Assembly (NCBI GenBank): GCA_951213105.1
Contig: OX578152.1
Coordinates: 102,731,382-102,795,381 of the forward strand
Direction of reading: 5' to 3'
DNA from: Amaurobius ferox
Taxonomy: Eukaryota; Arthropoda; Arachnida; Araneae; Amaurobiidae
DNA: 64,000 nucleotides
The notes under the pieces: generated by a model
The model's input: only the letters and a program-made list of their open reading frames with translations
Told to the model about the DNA's origin: nothing
Databases searched by the model: none
Program-made: the position numbers and the translations under genes
Shown here: positions 1 to 9,925 of the stretch, piece after piece
How the letters are laid out: every line of letters starts with the position of its first letter
Numbering within the stretch: the first letter of the stretch is position 1

Positions 1-8
1 CCAAAGGA

Positions 9-196
9 CTGAAACTTAGAGAAAAGAAACTGAAGGCAAGAAAATGAGAGAAAAGTATCTGAAAACCAGAAACAGAGAGAACAGAAACTGAGAGAAATGA
101 AACTACATGCCTGAAACTGAGAAAAAGGAAACTGGAAGCAGGCAAGAAACTGAGAGAAAAGTAACTGAAGGCAAGAAACTTTGAGAAACAAGGAGT
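9..196. repeat. degenerate 16-bp minisatellite
   Basis: The first 200 bases repeat a unit close to GAAACTGAGAGAAAAG many times with substitutions and short insertions (ACTGAAGGCAAGAAACT is a variant). The array may continue upstream of the window. No coding frame is open across it. Confidence 0.75.
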
Positions 197-411
197 GCAA
201 ACTTCACTCGTGAGAGCTAGAATTACATCTAATGTAAGAAATGCAAACGCGACAGATGCAGGAAAGGATGCTGCGTTGTTAACGGTGAAAGAAAAAAAAT
301 GTGCAAAACCAAGGAGAAAGGAATAAGGAGAAGAACACAGAGATTGAACGTTAAAATACTAAAGTGGTACTTTGGTGTATTACCGTGCTGCTTGCACTCT
401 GGTATTTTATT

Positions 412-423
412 GTTTACACACAC

Positions 424-464
<41 letters not shown>

Positions 465-589
465 CAGACATCGCCTAAAAAACGTTTGACTAGAGTTCAG
501 GGATGCCTGAAACATGATCTTCTATTAAAATTTCGCATTCGAATTTTCAACCACAATACGTTCCCTATACTATATATGAAGGGAAAATA
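412..589 (+). repeat. family A end fragment with CATA microsatellite
   Basis: A (CATA)n run at about 422-462 is followed by CAGACATCGCC, then AGGGATGCCTGAAAC, then TTCAACC and a hairpin-like end TTCCCTATAC...GAAGGGAAAATA. This is the order seen at the 3' end of family A copies (microsatellite, CAGACATCACC, GATCAGGGATGC, TCGACCCCGTCACAATAC, hairpin). Only the last 180 bases or so survive here. Confidence 0.65.
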
Positions 590-762
590 ACAGGAAAACA
601 TTAGCTAAACTAAGATGTAGTCATGCAGAAAATACTTAAGAGTATCACAATAGAAATGTGTACATAATTTTCAGGTCTTCTACAAATATGAGGTCTCAAG
701 AGCGGATTCATGGATTGCTTGGCCGCCTTGACGTGTCTGGTTGCAATCTATGAATACTGCAC

Positions 763-816
763 GCTCATAATTATAAAAGCTCATAACTATAAAGCATGCT
801 CATAATTATAAAAGCT
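763..816. repeat. short tandem repeat, about 16-22 bp unit
   Basis: The unit GCTCATAATTATAAAA occurs three times in imperfect tandem. Confidence 0.6.
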
Positions 817-1709
817 GTCGAACTATCTGAAGATCCCCCCCCCAATCATCTGTAGGCATTTTTGAAAATATCATGCAATTAAGACAAATAAATATGCTAC
901 ATTGAATATATCAAATATATTAAATAGTTAACTTTTAGCTATTTTATAGTTAATCATGAGTAACAGAATGACATTCATTTTAAAACGCCAGGACGACCGC
1001 CCTTTCTGGAGATATGTCACCTTTTTCGAATACATTTATCGAAAAAGTTACATTGCATTAAAGATTTATTAAATATAGTTAAATAAATTGTCTTTTCATA
1101 TGCAATATTATGCGACAAGTTTATTAATATCATTCAAATCAATGTAGCACTTTCTGGTCAAGGGCAGACATATTGCCTAATAGTTTTTGTATATTCAACG
1201 CCAACTAAATCGCAGAATTTCGATTACTTTACGTACTAATTAAATACCAGTAATATTAAGATTTAGATATTGCGCATTCGTATATACGGGGAATTTCAGA
1301 ATTCCTGGCCTCGCTTTCCGATCTTCGGCAATTAGATTTAGTAGCATATTTACAATTTTAAAGTTTGTGAGAATTGAATGTGGAATTACTTCATATAATA
1401 ACTTTTCTGGTGGGTGGTAATTTCATAAAAATAGGTGTCGTGATAGAGTTGTACTTCGTCATCGTGGTAAAATTATAATTCTCTTTTATAGTAAATATGC
1501 CGGGCAATTCTGGTGTGTCTTTTAAAAACGTATAGTGAACACTTTATTATAATTAATACTTAAAATTAATGAAATTGGTTGCGTTTTGTAATTTGGATAT
1601 GTTTGCATACAAATCCTCCATTTTGCTTCTGCAGCGAAACATTTAAGTGACAGAAATTCAAAGATTAGTGAAGTCACTATAATTACACCCGTTTTACTTT
1701 AATTATTTA

Positions 1710-1818
1710 TTAATTGTGATAATTAGTATCTGATAATTAATTATGATAATTAGTATATGGAAATTAATTATGATAATAAATATATGATAATTGTGATAAT
1801 TAGTAGTAAAATAATTAG
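1710..1818. repeat. AT-rich tandem repeat around TGATAATTA
   Basis: TGATAATTAGTAT and AATTAATTATGATAAT alternate several times across about 110 bases. Confidence 0.6.
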
Positions 1819-2099
1819 TCCTTCATCCGAATCGAATGATTTTGAAGTGACTTCTGTTCTGCATGTGTGTGTCCCAGAGTCTGTTTTTACAACATCCGGA
1901 GAACAACCAGCACGGTTTAAATAAATTTTGATACGATTATCAGAATATACGAATACTGCAATGATGTTAATTATAAACGCGATCGAACATTAAAAAATCT
2001 CCTCTTCCCCAAATTATCACATGAATTGGAAAGAATATGAAAGTCAATCATATCAAACAATTATTTTATACGTAATTTATCAAAAGTAAAGAAATGAAA

Positions 2100-2330
2100 A
2101 TCATTTTAGAATACTGGTATGGACCACTCGTGAGATATAGTACATTTAAGTAAGAGTATAATAAGTGGCGTATCATTAAAAAATTATAATTTACTTTAAA
2201 AAAGTTGGCCTTGCATATAAGGTATTATGCAATGTTCCTTAATATCATTCTTTCGGATTTAGTACGTTTCATTCACGAGGAAAGATACGCTTTCTAATAG
2301 CTTTGTGTTTTAAAGTTAAATAACTAGCCA
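2100..2330 (-). repeat. decayed family A interior, reverse orientation
   Basis: The order GAGATATAGTACATTT, a CATATAAGGTATTATGCAATG block, TAGTACGTTTCATTCACGAGG and GATACGCTTTCTAATAGC parallels the interior of reverse-oriented family A copies (for example 4100-4290). Both ends are lost and many substitutions are present, so this is an older copy than the others. Confidence 0.4.
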
Positions 2331-2689
2331 AGTTTCATTTAATTCATGTGAAAATAATTATGTATCAATGATATTTTGCTATGAAATTTGCACTAATTGT
2401 CCCTCTTTTAAACATTTTTATGGATAGCTAATGGCCCAAAATATTCCAAATTTGGTGAACACAATCACCATAAAATACTGTAGTGATTTCTGCAGAAAGT
2501 AAATAAGCTGAAGATACCCCCTAACAAAGATCCATTTAGCACTTAGAATGATAAAACTGAGTAAAATAAACATGCAGCAGACGTTGCAATTTGTCAACCA
2601 CCATAAAACATTGCTTTTAAATTTGGCGGTCTGCATAGAGGTTCTTAAAACTGTACCACATGACGAGCTTTTATGCTGCAGCTATTTAG

Positions 2690-2815
2690 AGTCCGTTGGC
2701 TATCTGTGTTTATTGGCAACTGCGTCTGTTGGCTATTTCATGCTGACGCATAATAAACGCGAAATCGGTCCACGGATTCTGTTATCTGCAATGAAACATC
2801 GAATCACAGATGACT
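2690..2815 (+). repeat. dispersed repeat shared with 18240-18330
   Basis: The stretch GCTATTTCATGCTGACGCAT, followed by AATAAACGCGAAATCGGTCC and a GAATACTGTTATCTRCAAT-like block, matches 18240-18330 with moderate divergence. The family is not recognised. A 112-aa open frame crosses this stretch but has no recognisable domain. Confidence 0.45.
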
Positions 2816-2886
2816 TAGTCGATCTCCGCAGAAGTACGCAAAATTATGGCAGACCTCAAGTTTTATTCCCGTCGTTGGATTTGTAA

Positions 2887-3646
2887 AGAAACTCACTGCC
2901 CCAACCGGGAATCTAATAAACCATTGATCTTCGTACTGACCAGCCGATTCTCTACTTTGACCTACTTAGACATAATTGCAAGTTTCAGTTGTCGAGGTGA
3001 ACTTTGTGTTATCAAATTCTCCGCTGTGAAGAACACAAAAAAGCACGAAACTGGTCCTGGGATGCTGGTATATGCGGCAGGAGAACAATACAATAACACT
3101 GGGTCATGGCAAGGCTAACTAGATCCTCTTAAAATCTAGTTAGCCTTGGTCGTGATTGCAGATATGACTCAATTTGATTAGACGGTATTTTATAAAATTA
3201 TTAAAAGTTATTTTTCCCAAATTGCAGCAAAGTCATGTGTTGTCTACGGTGGTTGTTCTAGTTATCTAACAATCATAAATATCACCATTGAAATAATTAT
3301 TGAACAAAATTTAAGCATCGATGTGTAATAAAATATTGTGTTCGGTAATCAATCTTTTCCACCATTAATCAAACGCCAGCAGTCAACGCGTTGGACGGCG
3401 TCTGATCCGGTAATTTTCTCGCCAATGCACCTAAATATCTATTTCTGGAATATGATGGAATTCGTATTTCTATTATTGGGTATAATAAAAGAGGATAGAT
3501 GCAATATAATATTTTGTCGGATATATATATATGATCAAAATATCGAGTTCAAGAAGTGTCAGTGATTTAAAAAATCTGAAAAGTAAGTGTCATGAGAGCC
3601 ACATTAGTTTATTTTTGGTTTCAATTTACTTTCTATGTCATATTGT
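2887..3646. other. no recognised feature
   Basis: A short block near 2899 (CTGCCCCAACCGGGAATCT) resembles the tRNA-derived SINE head on the - strand at 53500, but too little is left for a firm call. Nothing else is recognised before the family A copy. Confidence 0.3.
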
Positions 3647-4612
3647 TACTTTCCTTATATACATAATGTATAAGGAAAGTATGGTGACGGGATCGAAAAT
3701 TGGAATTCGAGTTTCCGACGTGAGAGCACGTTTCAAGCATCCCTGATCACGAATCAAACATTTTAGACGTGATGTCTGTGTGTGTGTGCGTGAAAGTATG
3801 TATGTGTGTGTGAAAGTATGTATGTGTGTGTGTGTGTCAGTGAGCCTGTGGAGACGATAACTGACGAACAAATGGATCGATTCGAATGAAATTTGGCACA
3901 AAAATTACAATCCATAAACACTGGAAGCCTTTTGTTTTTATACGCAATCGAATGTTCAGAACCCTCTAAATTTTCGAGTGACATTTCTAAAAAATTGTCA
4001 AGAATTCAAAACCGCTAATAAAGTTACGCAAATAGACATTTCTTATGTAATTTTTCATTAGAAAACGATTGACATAAATTTTGGAACATTAACATGAACC
4101 GTTCTCGAGATATTGTACATTTTTCAAAAAAATTATCAAAAAGACATATAAAAAAAAAGAAAAATATTTCCTATTGAGAAACATGTTCACTTTTCATATG
4201 TAATATCATGTGATACATTTGATGACATCATTCTCGTAGATCTAGCTCGTTTCATTCATGAAAAAAGATACTTTGAGTGATACTTTTGTATTTGAACGCC
4301 AATAGTAATTTATCTGCTGTAAGAATAACTTATTTCTTCGTCTATAACGCTTAACGAGATTTTAGCGACGAATTTGGTCGAATGTCGCCAACTTGGCGAC
4401 TTTTTTCAATGCTGCTAAATTAACGAAAAACTCGCCAAATGGATAAAAATGACGTTAAATCAATGAAAATGACGACTCATTGACGAAAATTCAATATCTT
4501 GGAAATAATATAAATATCTACTATAACAATAATCTATTTTTTTTTACTGTAAAAGTAGTAAATTCATTGCATTATATAAGGAAAGTTATGTGCTGCCCTC
4601 ATCAGATTTTTT
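3647..4612 (-). mobile_element. family A element, full length, reverse
   Basis: Read on the + strand the copy opens with the hairpin TACTTTCCTTATATACATAA...TATAAGGAAAGTA, then GGGATCGAAAATT, a GT microsatellite (about 3776-3838), the GCCAA/TTGGC motif cluster (about 4325-4460), and closes with ATAAGGAAAGTTATGTGCTG and CATCAGATTTTTT. No protein is encoded, so movement would need enzymes from elsewhere. The termini carry matching ACTTTCCTTATA inverted repeats. No target duplication is visible. Confidence 0.8.
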
Positions 4613-4734
4613 CATTTTGTGAAGTAGAAACTGCATTAAGATACTATCACTTTCAGTTGTGAAGAGCGAGAGGATGCAAGGTAAACAGTGTCTAACAGAG
4701 TAATTCACGAGTCAGTAAATTCTATTTTAATTAT

Positions 4735-5200
4735 ATATATTATATATTTATTTATTTATTTATTACTATTAGGGATAATGGAGCAAGTCCAATAACAATG
4801 ATCACAGTACAGAGAACAGGGAATTATACATCAAAGTAAAATTCTCAAACAGACATTTTTCATTTTTAATTTAAAATTTGATTTAATTTTTAATTTAAAA
4901 TTTATTTTAATATTAATTATTTTATATAGTAATTAATATTAAAATAATATTATTTTATATGATAATTAAAATGTATTTTAATTTAAATTTTTTTTTAATT
5001 TAAATTATTATTTTAATTTAAAATGTATTTTAATTTTTAATTTCATTTTAATTATTATACATATGTTATATATTTATTTATTCAATTTATTACTGTTAGG
5101 GATAACGGAGCAAGTCCATTAACAATGATCATAGTACAGGGAATTATATATCAAAGTAAAATCCTCAAACAGGCATTTTTAATTTTTTTCAGGCACAGCA
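4735..5200 (-). repeat. LINE 3' end region with direct duplication and AT filler
   Basis: About 4745-4860 and 5065-5180 are direct copies of one segment (shared landmarks TTATTTATTTATTACTATTA, AGCAAGTCCAATAACAATGA, TTCTCAAACAGACATTTTT). They are separated by about 200 bases of AAATTTAATTTAAA-like low complexity. The arrangement next to the reverse-transcriptase fragment at 5245-5594 fits the 3' UTR and (TAAA)n tail of a - strand LINE. The duplication is either tail repetition or unequal exchange. Confidence 0.55.
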
Positions 5201-5244
5201 AGAAAATCAACACTATTTTAACATAAATTAAATTACGTATAAAA

Positions 5245-5594
5245 TTAATAAACAGAAAAGTTTCTCAAAACATTGTGATTAATATTAGCTGGAATGTGAA
5301 ATAAAATATGACACCTTAAACTAGATTTGCTAGCATAAAGATCGATCCAATTTGAAAATGCACTACAATCAATCTGATTTTTGTCCGATTTCCTAAGAAA
5401 TGCCATACACAACATATTCCGTCGAGATCTTAATGAATTAATTCCAAATAAGTCCCTGAGATATACAGAAAAAATGCTACCGGAGTATAAGCCATTGACC
5501 TTAAAATTAATTAACCTCACAAACTTATTCTGAGCCTTTTCGATCACATGAATTAAGACATTAAAATTAGTAAAAGTTATTTCGAGAAATGTAT
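5245..5594 (-). pseudogene. C-terminal fragment of a non-LTR reverse transcriptase
   Basis: The - strand frame reads HVIEKAQNKFVRLINFKVNG, then FGINSLRSRRNMLCMAFLRK, then an LRCHILFHIP-type ending. This is the layout at the C-terminal side of CR1/Jockey-group LINE reverse transcriptases (an IExxQxxFxRxxxxK segment, then a LxxRRxxLcMxFLxK segment). The catalytic YxDD region is absent. The open frame continues upstream to 5775 only because it runs into the inverted-repeat end of the neighbouring mariner-like element, so the 176-aa reading is a chimera of two repeats. It is a dead remnant and the clade is uncertain. Confidence 0.65.
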
Positions 5595-5598
5595 AAAT

Positions 5599-6350
5599 AC
5601 AGGGTGGTCCAAAAGGTCTTAGATAAACTTTAAGGATAGGTGAGGCATACAAAAATAAGACCGTTTTGCATAGGAACATGTGGCTGCAAACACCACCGTG
5701 GGGGGCTACAGAAGCAGGAAGAAGCAAAAAGAAAGGAATGTAGATAATACAACACATGTTTATTAGGCATAACAATTACAAGTATCAATTACAATTGTTT
5801 ATCGTTGTATTCAATTAGGTGTTCAAAGCTCTTGCCATTCCCAGATATGCATGTCTGGTAGCGTCGGCGCATGGATTGGCGTTAAAATATGCCAGGACAC
5901 GTGCTGCTGCCTCAAAGACTCTAGCGACAAGGTCAGGGCCAGTTGTTACATGGGTCTCGTAAACAAGGCTTTTGAGGTTGGAACAGGAAGAAATCTTTAG
6001 GGCACAAGTCAAGGAACTGTAGTGGCCAACTGACGGGTCTTTTCCGGTCAATTCATCTTGCAGGAATGATCTAATTAGGATAATCCTTCATATCCTGGTT
6101 AAAACATACACAGTTGCAGATGGTAAGAACTTTGAACACCTACTTCAATAGTACGATAAAAAATTTTAATTGATACTTGTAATTGCTATATCTAATAAAC
6201 CTGTGTTATATTATTTACATTCCTTTCTTTTTTCTTCTTCCTGCATCTGTAGTATGGGTGTTTGCGGCCACAAGTTCCTATCTAAAACAAGTTTATTTTT
6301 GAATGCCTATCTTGCTCTTAAAGTATGACTAAGACCTTTTGTACCACCCC
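5599..6350 (-). mobile_element. decayed mariner-like element with about 190-bp inverted repeats
   Basis: The left end (GGGTGGTCCAAAAGGTCTTA from about 5602) and the right end (ending TAAGACCTTTTGTACCACCC at about 6349) are inverted copies of one another for roughly 190 bases. Matching internal landmarks are ATAGGAACATGTGGCTGCAA against its complement near 6260, and GTAATTGCTATA/CAATTACAAGTATCAATT. Between the arms lies the C-terminal piece of a transposase on the - strand. Just past the right end, TTTTGTACCA recurs twice more. At about 0.75 kb the element is much shorter than an autonomous mariner, so most of the gene has been lost. Confidence 0.6.
5815..6060 (-). pseudogene. transposase C-terminus, mariner-like
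   Basis: The frame DPSVGHYSSLT...LKSLVYETHVTT...DLVARVFEAAARV resembles the C-terminal segment of mariner/IS630-type transposases in arthropods. There the LKxxVYxTPV segment follows the last catalytic acid, and the chain ends in a helical AARV region. The DDE core is missing, and frame disruptions are likely because the end of the family is not recognisable. It lies between inverted repeats that fit the same element. Confidence 0.5.
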
Positions 6351-6963
6351 TTTGTACCATTTTACCCTTTTGTACCATTCTAAGTAACCATCTTCTGTGC
6401 AAACGAATGAAGATTCAGGCATATGTTTGCACCGACTTGCTCCAGACACTTAATGACAAGAGAGACATATCTCAAAACGTTTGCTCAGCCAGGAGATATT
6501 GCACTGGTAATGGAACCGAAAGAGAATATGCGAATGTTTTATCATGTAACTGTCGTAGTCATTTAACTGTGCATACGCTTCCAAATTGTGTAAACGCTTC
6601 TAAACTGTATACTAAACTGTGTGTAGATACTTCTAAACTGTGAGATTTTGTTGGAAAGTGAAAATTGTCTTTCTCCCTTCATGGTAGGATTGCTTTTACT
6701 TAATCTGAATCATTTCGTTTTTACATTAGTGTTTTTGTTCGAGGACTCAGCACACTAAAAAAATATGGGTGAAACACACAAAGAGCTGGTTTTACTCTCA
6801 CCAGAATGACATTATTAAACGGGTAAATTTCCTGTTACACACTTAAGAAAGGTAACTATATCTAAACAAATGTGCTATTTTACTCTTTTATTTGCGAATT
6901 GCACAAAATAATGGGTATATTTATTTTTGCACTGAAAAGACCGTTTTAAACAGGTAATTTTAC
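6351..6963. other. no recognised feature
   Basis: AT-rich, with only short unsupported frames. It contains the pre-insertion DNA for the 5S-headed SINE, ending in its target duplication. Confidence 0.4.
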
Positions 6964-6979
6964 ACACCTGCTTGTCTGG
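6964..6979 (+). repeat. target-site duplication, 5' copy
   Basis: ACACCTGCTTGTCTGG occurs here and again at 7360-7375, directly flanking the SINE at 6980-7360. Confidence 0.9.
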
Positions 6980-7096
6980 GCCAACGGCCGTACCGTGCTG
7001 AAAACACCGGTTCTCGTTAGATCACCGAAGTGAAGCAGCATCGGGCGCGGTTAGTACTTGGTGGGTGACCACCTCGGAACGCCGCGTGCTGTTGGC
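6980..7096 (+). pseudogene. 5S rRNA-derived SINE head
   Basis: It is close to an arthropod 5S rRNA over nearly its whole length (117 against the usual 119-120 bases). It is fused directly to SINE body sequence and bounded upstream by a target duplication, so it is a retroposed head and not a 5S gene. There is no T-run terminator directly after it. Confidence 0.85.
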
Positions 7097-7360
7097 CATC
7101 TCGGGTGCGGTATCCCCGTGGTTTGCGCGCTAGATTTGCACGCTGCCACAAATGCCGCCGTGTTCATGCGGAGTACGATCACGTTAAACATGTGGGTCCG
7201 TAAGTCCTTCCGAGAGGTTGGTGGTAGGGGAAGGAGGGTACGGTCCCTGTGGATGCCACACCCACTGGGTTCCGGTCTAAATTGGGTGGCACTTCCCGGC
7301 CGTCCATACAGTTACCTTACACCTTTCTGGTAGGTCGGACGGTCTGGGTCTCAACAACAA
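6980..7360 (+). mobile_element. 5S rRNA-headed SINE, complete, with target duplication
   Basis: Bases 6980-7096 (117 bp) are a 5S rRNA-like sequence: GCCAACGGCCGTACCGTGCT at the start, GATCACCGAAGTGAAGCAGC, then CATCGGGCGCGGTTAGTACT and GTGCTGTTGGC at the end. The 5S internal promoter region (about 7025-7070) is well preserved. It is followed by a stretch like the 5' half of a tRNA head (GGGTGCGGTATCCCCGTGG), then the shared SINE body from about 7153 (GCCGCCGTGTTCATGCGG), and the tail GGTCGGACGGTCTGGGTCTC plus AACAACAA. The tRNA B-box segment present in sister copies is missing. Transcription by RNA polymerase III from the 5S promoter and mobilisation by a LINE are the expected mode, by family knowledge. 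Confidence 0.85.
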
Positions 7361-7375
7361 CACCTGCTTGTCTGG
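7360..7375 (+). repeat. target-site duplication, 3' copy
   Basis: Perfect repeat of 6964-6979. The first A may belong to the SINE tail, so the duplication is 15 or 16 bp. Confidence 0.9.
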
Positions 7376-7393
7376 TACCTAGTTGCTTACCTA

Positions 7394-7427
7394 CTTAAAT
7401 GGGTTCTTTAAGAGGAACCCATTTAAG
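7394..7427. repeat. perfect 13-bp hairpin
   Basis: CTTAAATGGGTTC and GAACCCATTTAAG pair perfectly around an 8-base loop (TTTAAGAG). It lies 18 bases past the 5S-SINE. It could be the centre of a foldback element; there is no sign of a gene nearby. Confidence 0.6.
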
Positions 7428-9327
7428 CAAGTAAACAAGTGCCTAAAATGAACATCTTATGTGATACATAGTTATTTTGGGAATATGTAACATTACTGAA
7501 TTGTGGGAAGGACTTCGACTTATAAAGGACGGTCCCTAGTTCTTTCAGCAATATCTATAAGGTTCCCCTTTGGCCACCTGAAATGGAAACGGATAGTGGA
7601 CTCGGACATCATGCCAATGGGGCACACATTGAAAATAGAAGAACGCTCGATGGATGGTGAGCGACATTTGGGACTCAGGTGCGAGGCGTTCGCATGGAAG
7701 TTCGGCCACTTGCTGTAATAAATCTAGGACTGTAGCCAAGCCCCGTATCAAGATCTGGCCACGGGAAAAGGGGTAACCATACACCTTCCAATGAAATTAA
7801 GGGAGGCTTAGACCTTGGAACGAATGAGATAGAAGAGGGAGGAGAGAGCAATTTTGAGTTTTTTCGAGAGACAGATTTGTGAGAATGAAAATCAGGAGTG
7901 TTTCTTAAATTTTCAACGGTAAAAAGTCTAAAAAGACTGCGGAGCTATATGCTCCTGATGTTCCCGTCCACCGCCGTACGAGAGTCGGCCTGACCAAAAG
8001 ATGAAGGTATGCCTTAGACTTCAAACTTATGCTCTGAATTGAATATCTATCTTTCTTTCTCTCTCTATATTCCTCTTTGTGAGGAGAGTAATTGATTTGC
8101 ATTGTGGCACAAGCCAAGTGCGTTTATTTGAGAACCTTAAGTGGTGTTAAAGATAATGTAATGACAGATTTGCAGACAGTGCATTTTTGTACTTGTATAA
8201 TATTTTAAATTAAATGAGTAGAGAAGATATAAACTTTAAGTATGTGATTGTGTTAGTTAACGGAATTGTGTATTATCTTATATTGGAATTTGAGGAAGTA
8301 ATTTTAAAGCTTGTGATTATATTTGAATATTTTAGTGGAGGAATAATTAGACATTATGTTGCTTGCGAGAAGCCGGTGTTAGTTTATAGGATGAAAGATC
8401 CGAGTAATCAGAACCTTTTATGTTTATTTTTTATTATGTAAATAAATTGATTTTATTTTATAAATTCACCGATGCCCTCATTTACTAAGTCTTTTTTAAT
8501 ACTATTGATTTTCAGGTGACTTTATACGACACGGCGGCCTATAGATTTAATATTCAATGAGAAATAATTTTGGTTATCGCATCCAAACCGGGCATGTGGA
8601 ATAAACCCACGCAACATCATGTTCCGTTTTACCTATTTAAAACCGCATTTTCAGCATAAAATGAAATATACCAATTGTTCCGTGTAAATCTAATATAAAT
8701 GAATAAAATAACACATTCATATAGATATACTTAACCCTCTAAAGTGTTTAAATGGAAATTTGTCTGCTTAAAAGTATCATTCTACTGATAGCAAACGTAG
8801 TTTTTAGTGTGTTTTTACCTACATTTTCTGTATGTAGAGAGACATTTTAAAAGTGAATAACGAACTTAATTTTGAGAATCTTTGAATTGTATGGGTTTTC
8901 ACATGTTTCATAAGTTAAAAATCTTTGTATGCGAATCATTAATTAAACTTTTAACAAGTGAAAAAGCATAGCTTGATAAGTGGCATATTTATTTCCGCAT
9001 TAATTTTCTTTGTTTTTTTATATTTTCAAAAAAGGGTTTTCCGTGTATTGTGTATTCTGGCATATAACGTTTAATAATCGGTTCCATAGAAAACGCAAAA
9101 CGGGGTTCTACTGTAATAATAAAACAGAAATATGTCGTTTATTTATTTTCACTAAAATTCAATTAATATATTATATTTTATTTGCAATCTTGTTAAAAGT
9201 ATACCGTTTGAAACATTTTATTTGCTAATTTTGACCTGATCAACACTGATCTTGCAGGTGATCACTGATTACCTGCTTCAACACTGATCACTTAGTGAAA
9301 AATACTTCAGTGATTTGCAGTATTATT
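7428..9327. other. no recognised feature
   Basis: This 1.9-kb stretch has short frames only. 7500-8130 is less AT-rich than its surroundings but I recognise nothing in it. At 9235-9300 the motif CACTGATCA recurs (AACACTGATC, GATCACTGATTACC, AACACTGATCACTTAGTG), a small local repeat. Confidence 0.4.
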
Positions 9328-9343
9328 ACAACATATCCTTTGT

Positions 9344-9410
9344 GACTTCCCGGCAGTCCAAACAGTTACCTTACACCTTTCTGGTAGGTCGGACGGTCTG
9401 GGTCTCAACA
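9344..9410 (+). mobile_element. 5'-truncated SINE tail with 16-bp target duplication
   Basis: Only the last 67 bases of the SINE are present (ACTTCCCGGCAGTCC through GGACGGTCTGGGTCTCAACA). ACAACATATCCTTTGT at 9328-9343 is repeated exactly at 9411-9426. A truncated 5' end with an intact 3' end is the signature of target-primed reverse transcription. Confidence 0.85.
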
Positions 9411-9737
9411 ACAACATATCCTTTGTATTCGCGTATACCTTTTCAGGTTACTAGAATGAGTCTGGACATGCATATAACTCAAGTTTATTTAAATGCAACA
9501 ATAAACGGAAACAGGAACAATATACATTTAATAACTCCTTAGTTGTTTGTCAACGTCACAAAACAGTGATCAGACATCAACAAATAAGAGATTAAACTTT
9601 CAACTGATTTACAAAATGAAAGATTGTATTATAGAAACACTGTAACTTTTATTACATAACATCTCTCTCAACAATAAGCATGTGCTCTCTGGGGAAAGAT
9701 TTAGAAAACTAAGCAACTCGTGAAATTCTTGGCCATA

Positions 9738-9925
9738 CATGTACGGTTTGGCCATCGGTTGGAAAGGACGGGCCAAAATGTGACAGTTTGTACCCTGTGA
9801 GAGCGACATTCCCAGGCACTGCAGCCCTCCTTCTTCTTCTACTAACCTCTCGGAAGGACTTATAGACCCATATATTTAACGTGCCTTTACTCTGAGTGAA
9901 CACGGAGACAGTTTGGGAAGAGCTG
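9738..9925 (-). mobile_element. diverged SINE body, reverse
   Basis: AACCTCTCGGAAGGACTTAT, AGACCCATATATTTAACGTG and GAGTGAACACGG match the SINE body on the - strand with many substitutions. The tail side (about 9740-9790) is barely recognisable. It is an older copy than the one at 9344. Confidence 0.6.

Larger units (their letters stand above)
590..2099. other. AT-rich noncoding, old family A relic
   Basis: No gene is seen. About 1010-1220 distantly resembles the interior of reverse-oriented family A (a CATATGCAATATTATGCGA block, then a CATTC block, then ATTCAACGCCAACTA), so an old decayed copy is likely but uncertain. Confidence 0.35.

Noticed and set aside
2548..2886. 112-aa open frame
   Set aside because: Crosses a dispersed repeat also present at 18240; no domain and no supporting context.
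5595..5775. N-terminal 60 residues of the 176-aa - strand frame as part of a reverse transcriptase
   Set aside because: They are read from the inverted-repeat end of the mariner-like element; only 5245-5594 matches LINE protein.
6980..7096. A functional 5S rRNA gene
   Set aside because: Flanked upstream by a target duplication, fused downstream to SINE body and lacking a T-run terminator; read as a retroposed SINE head.
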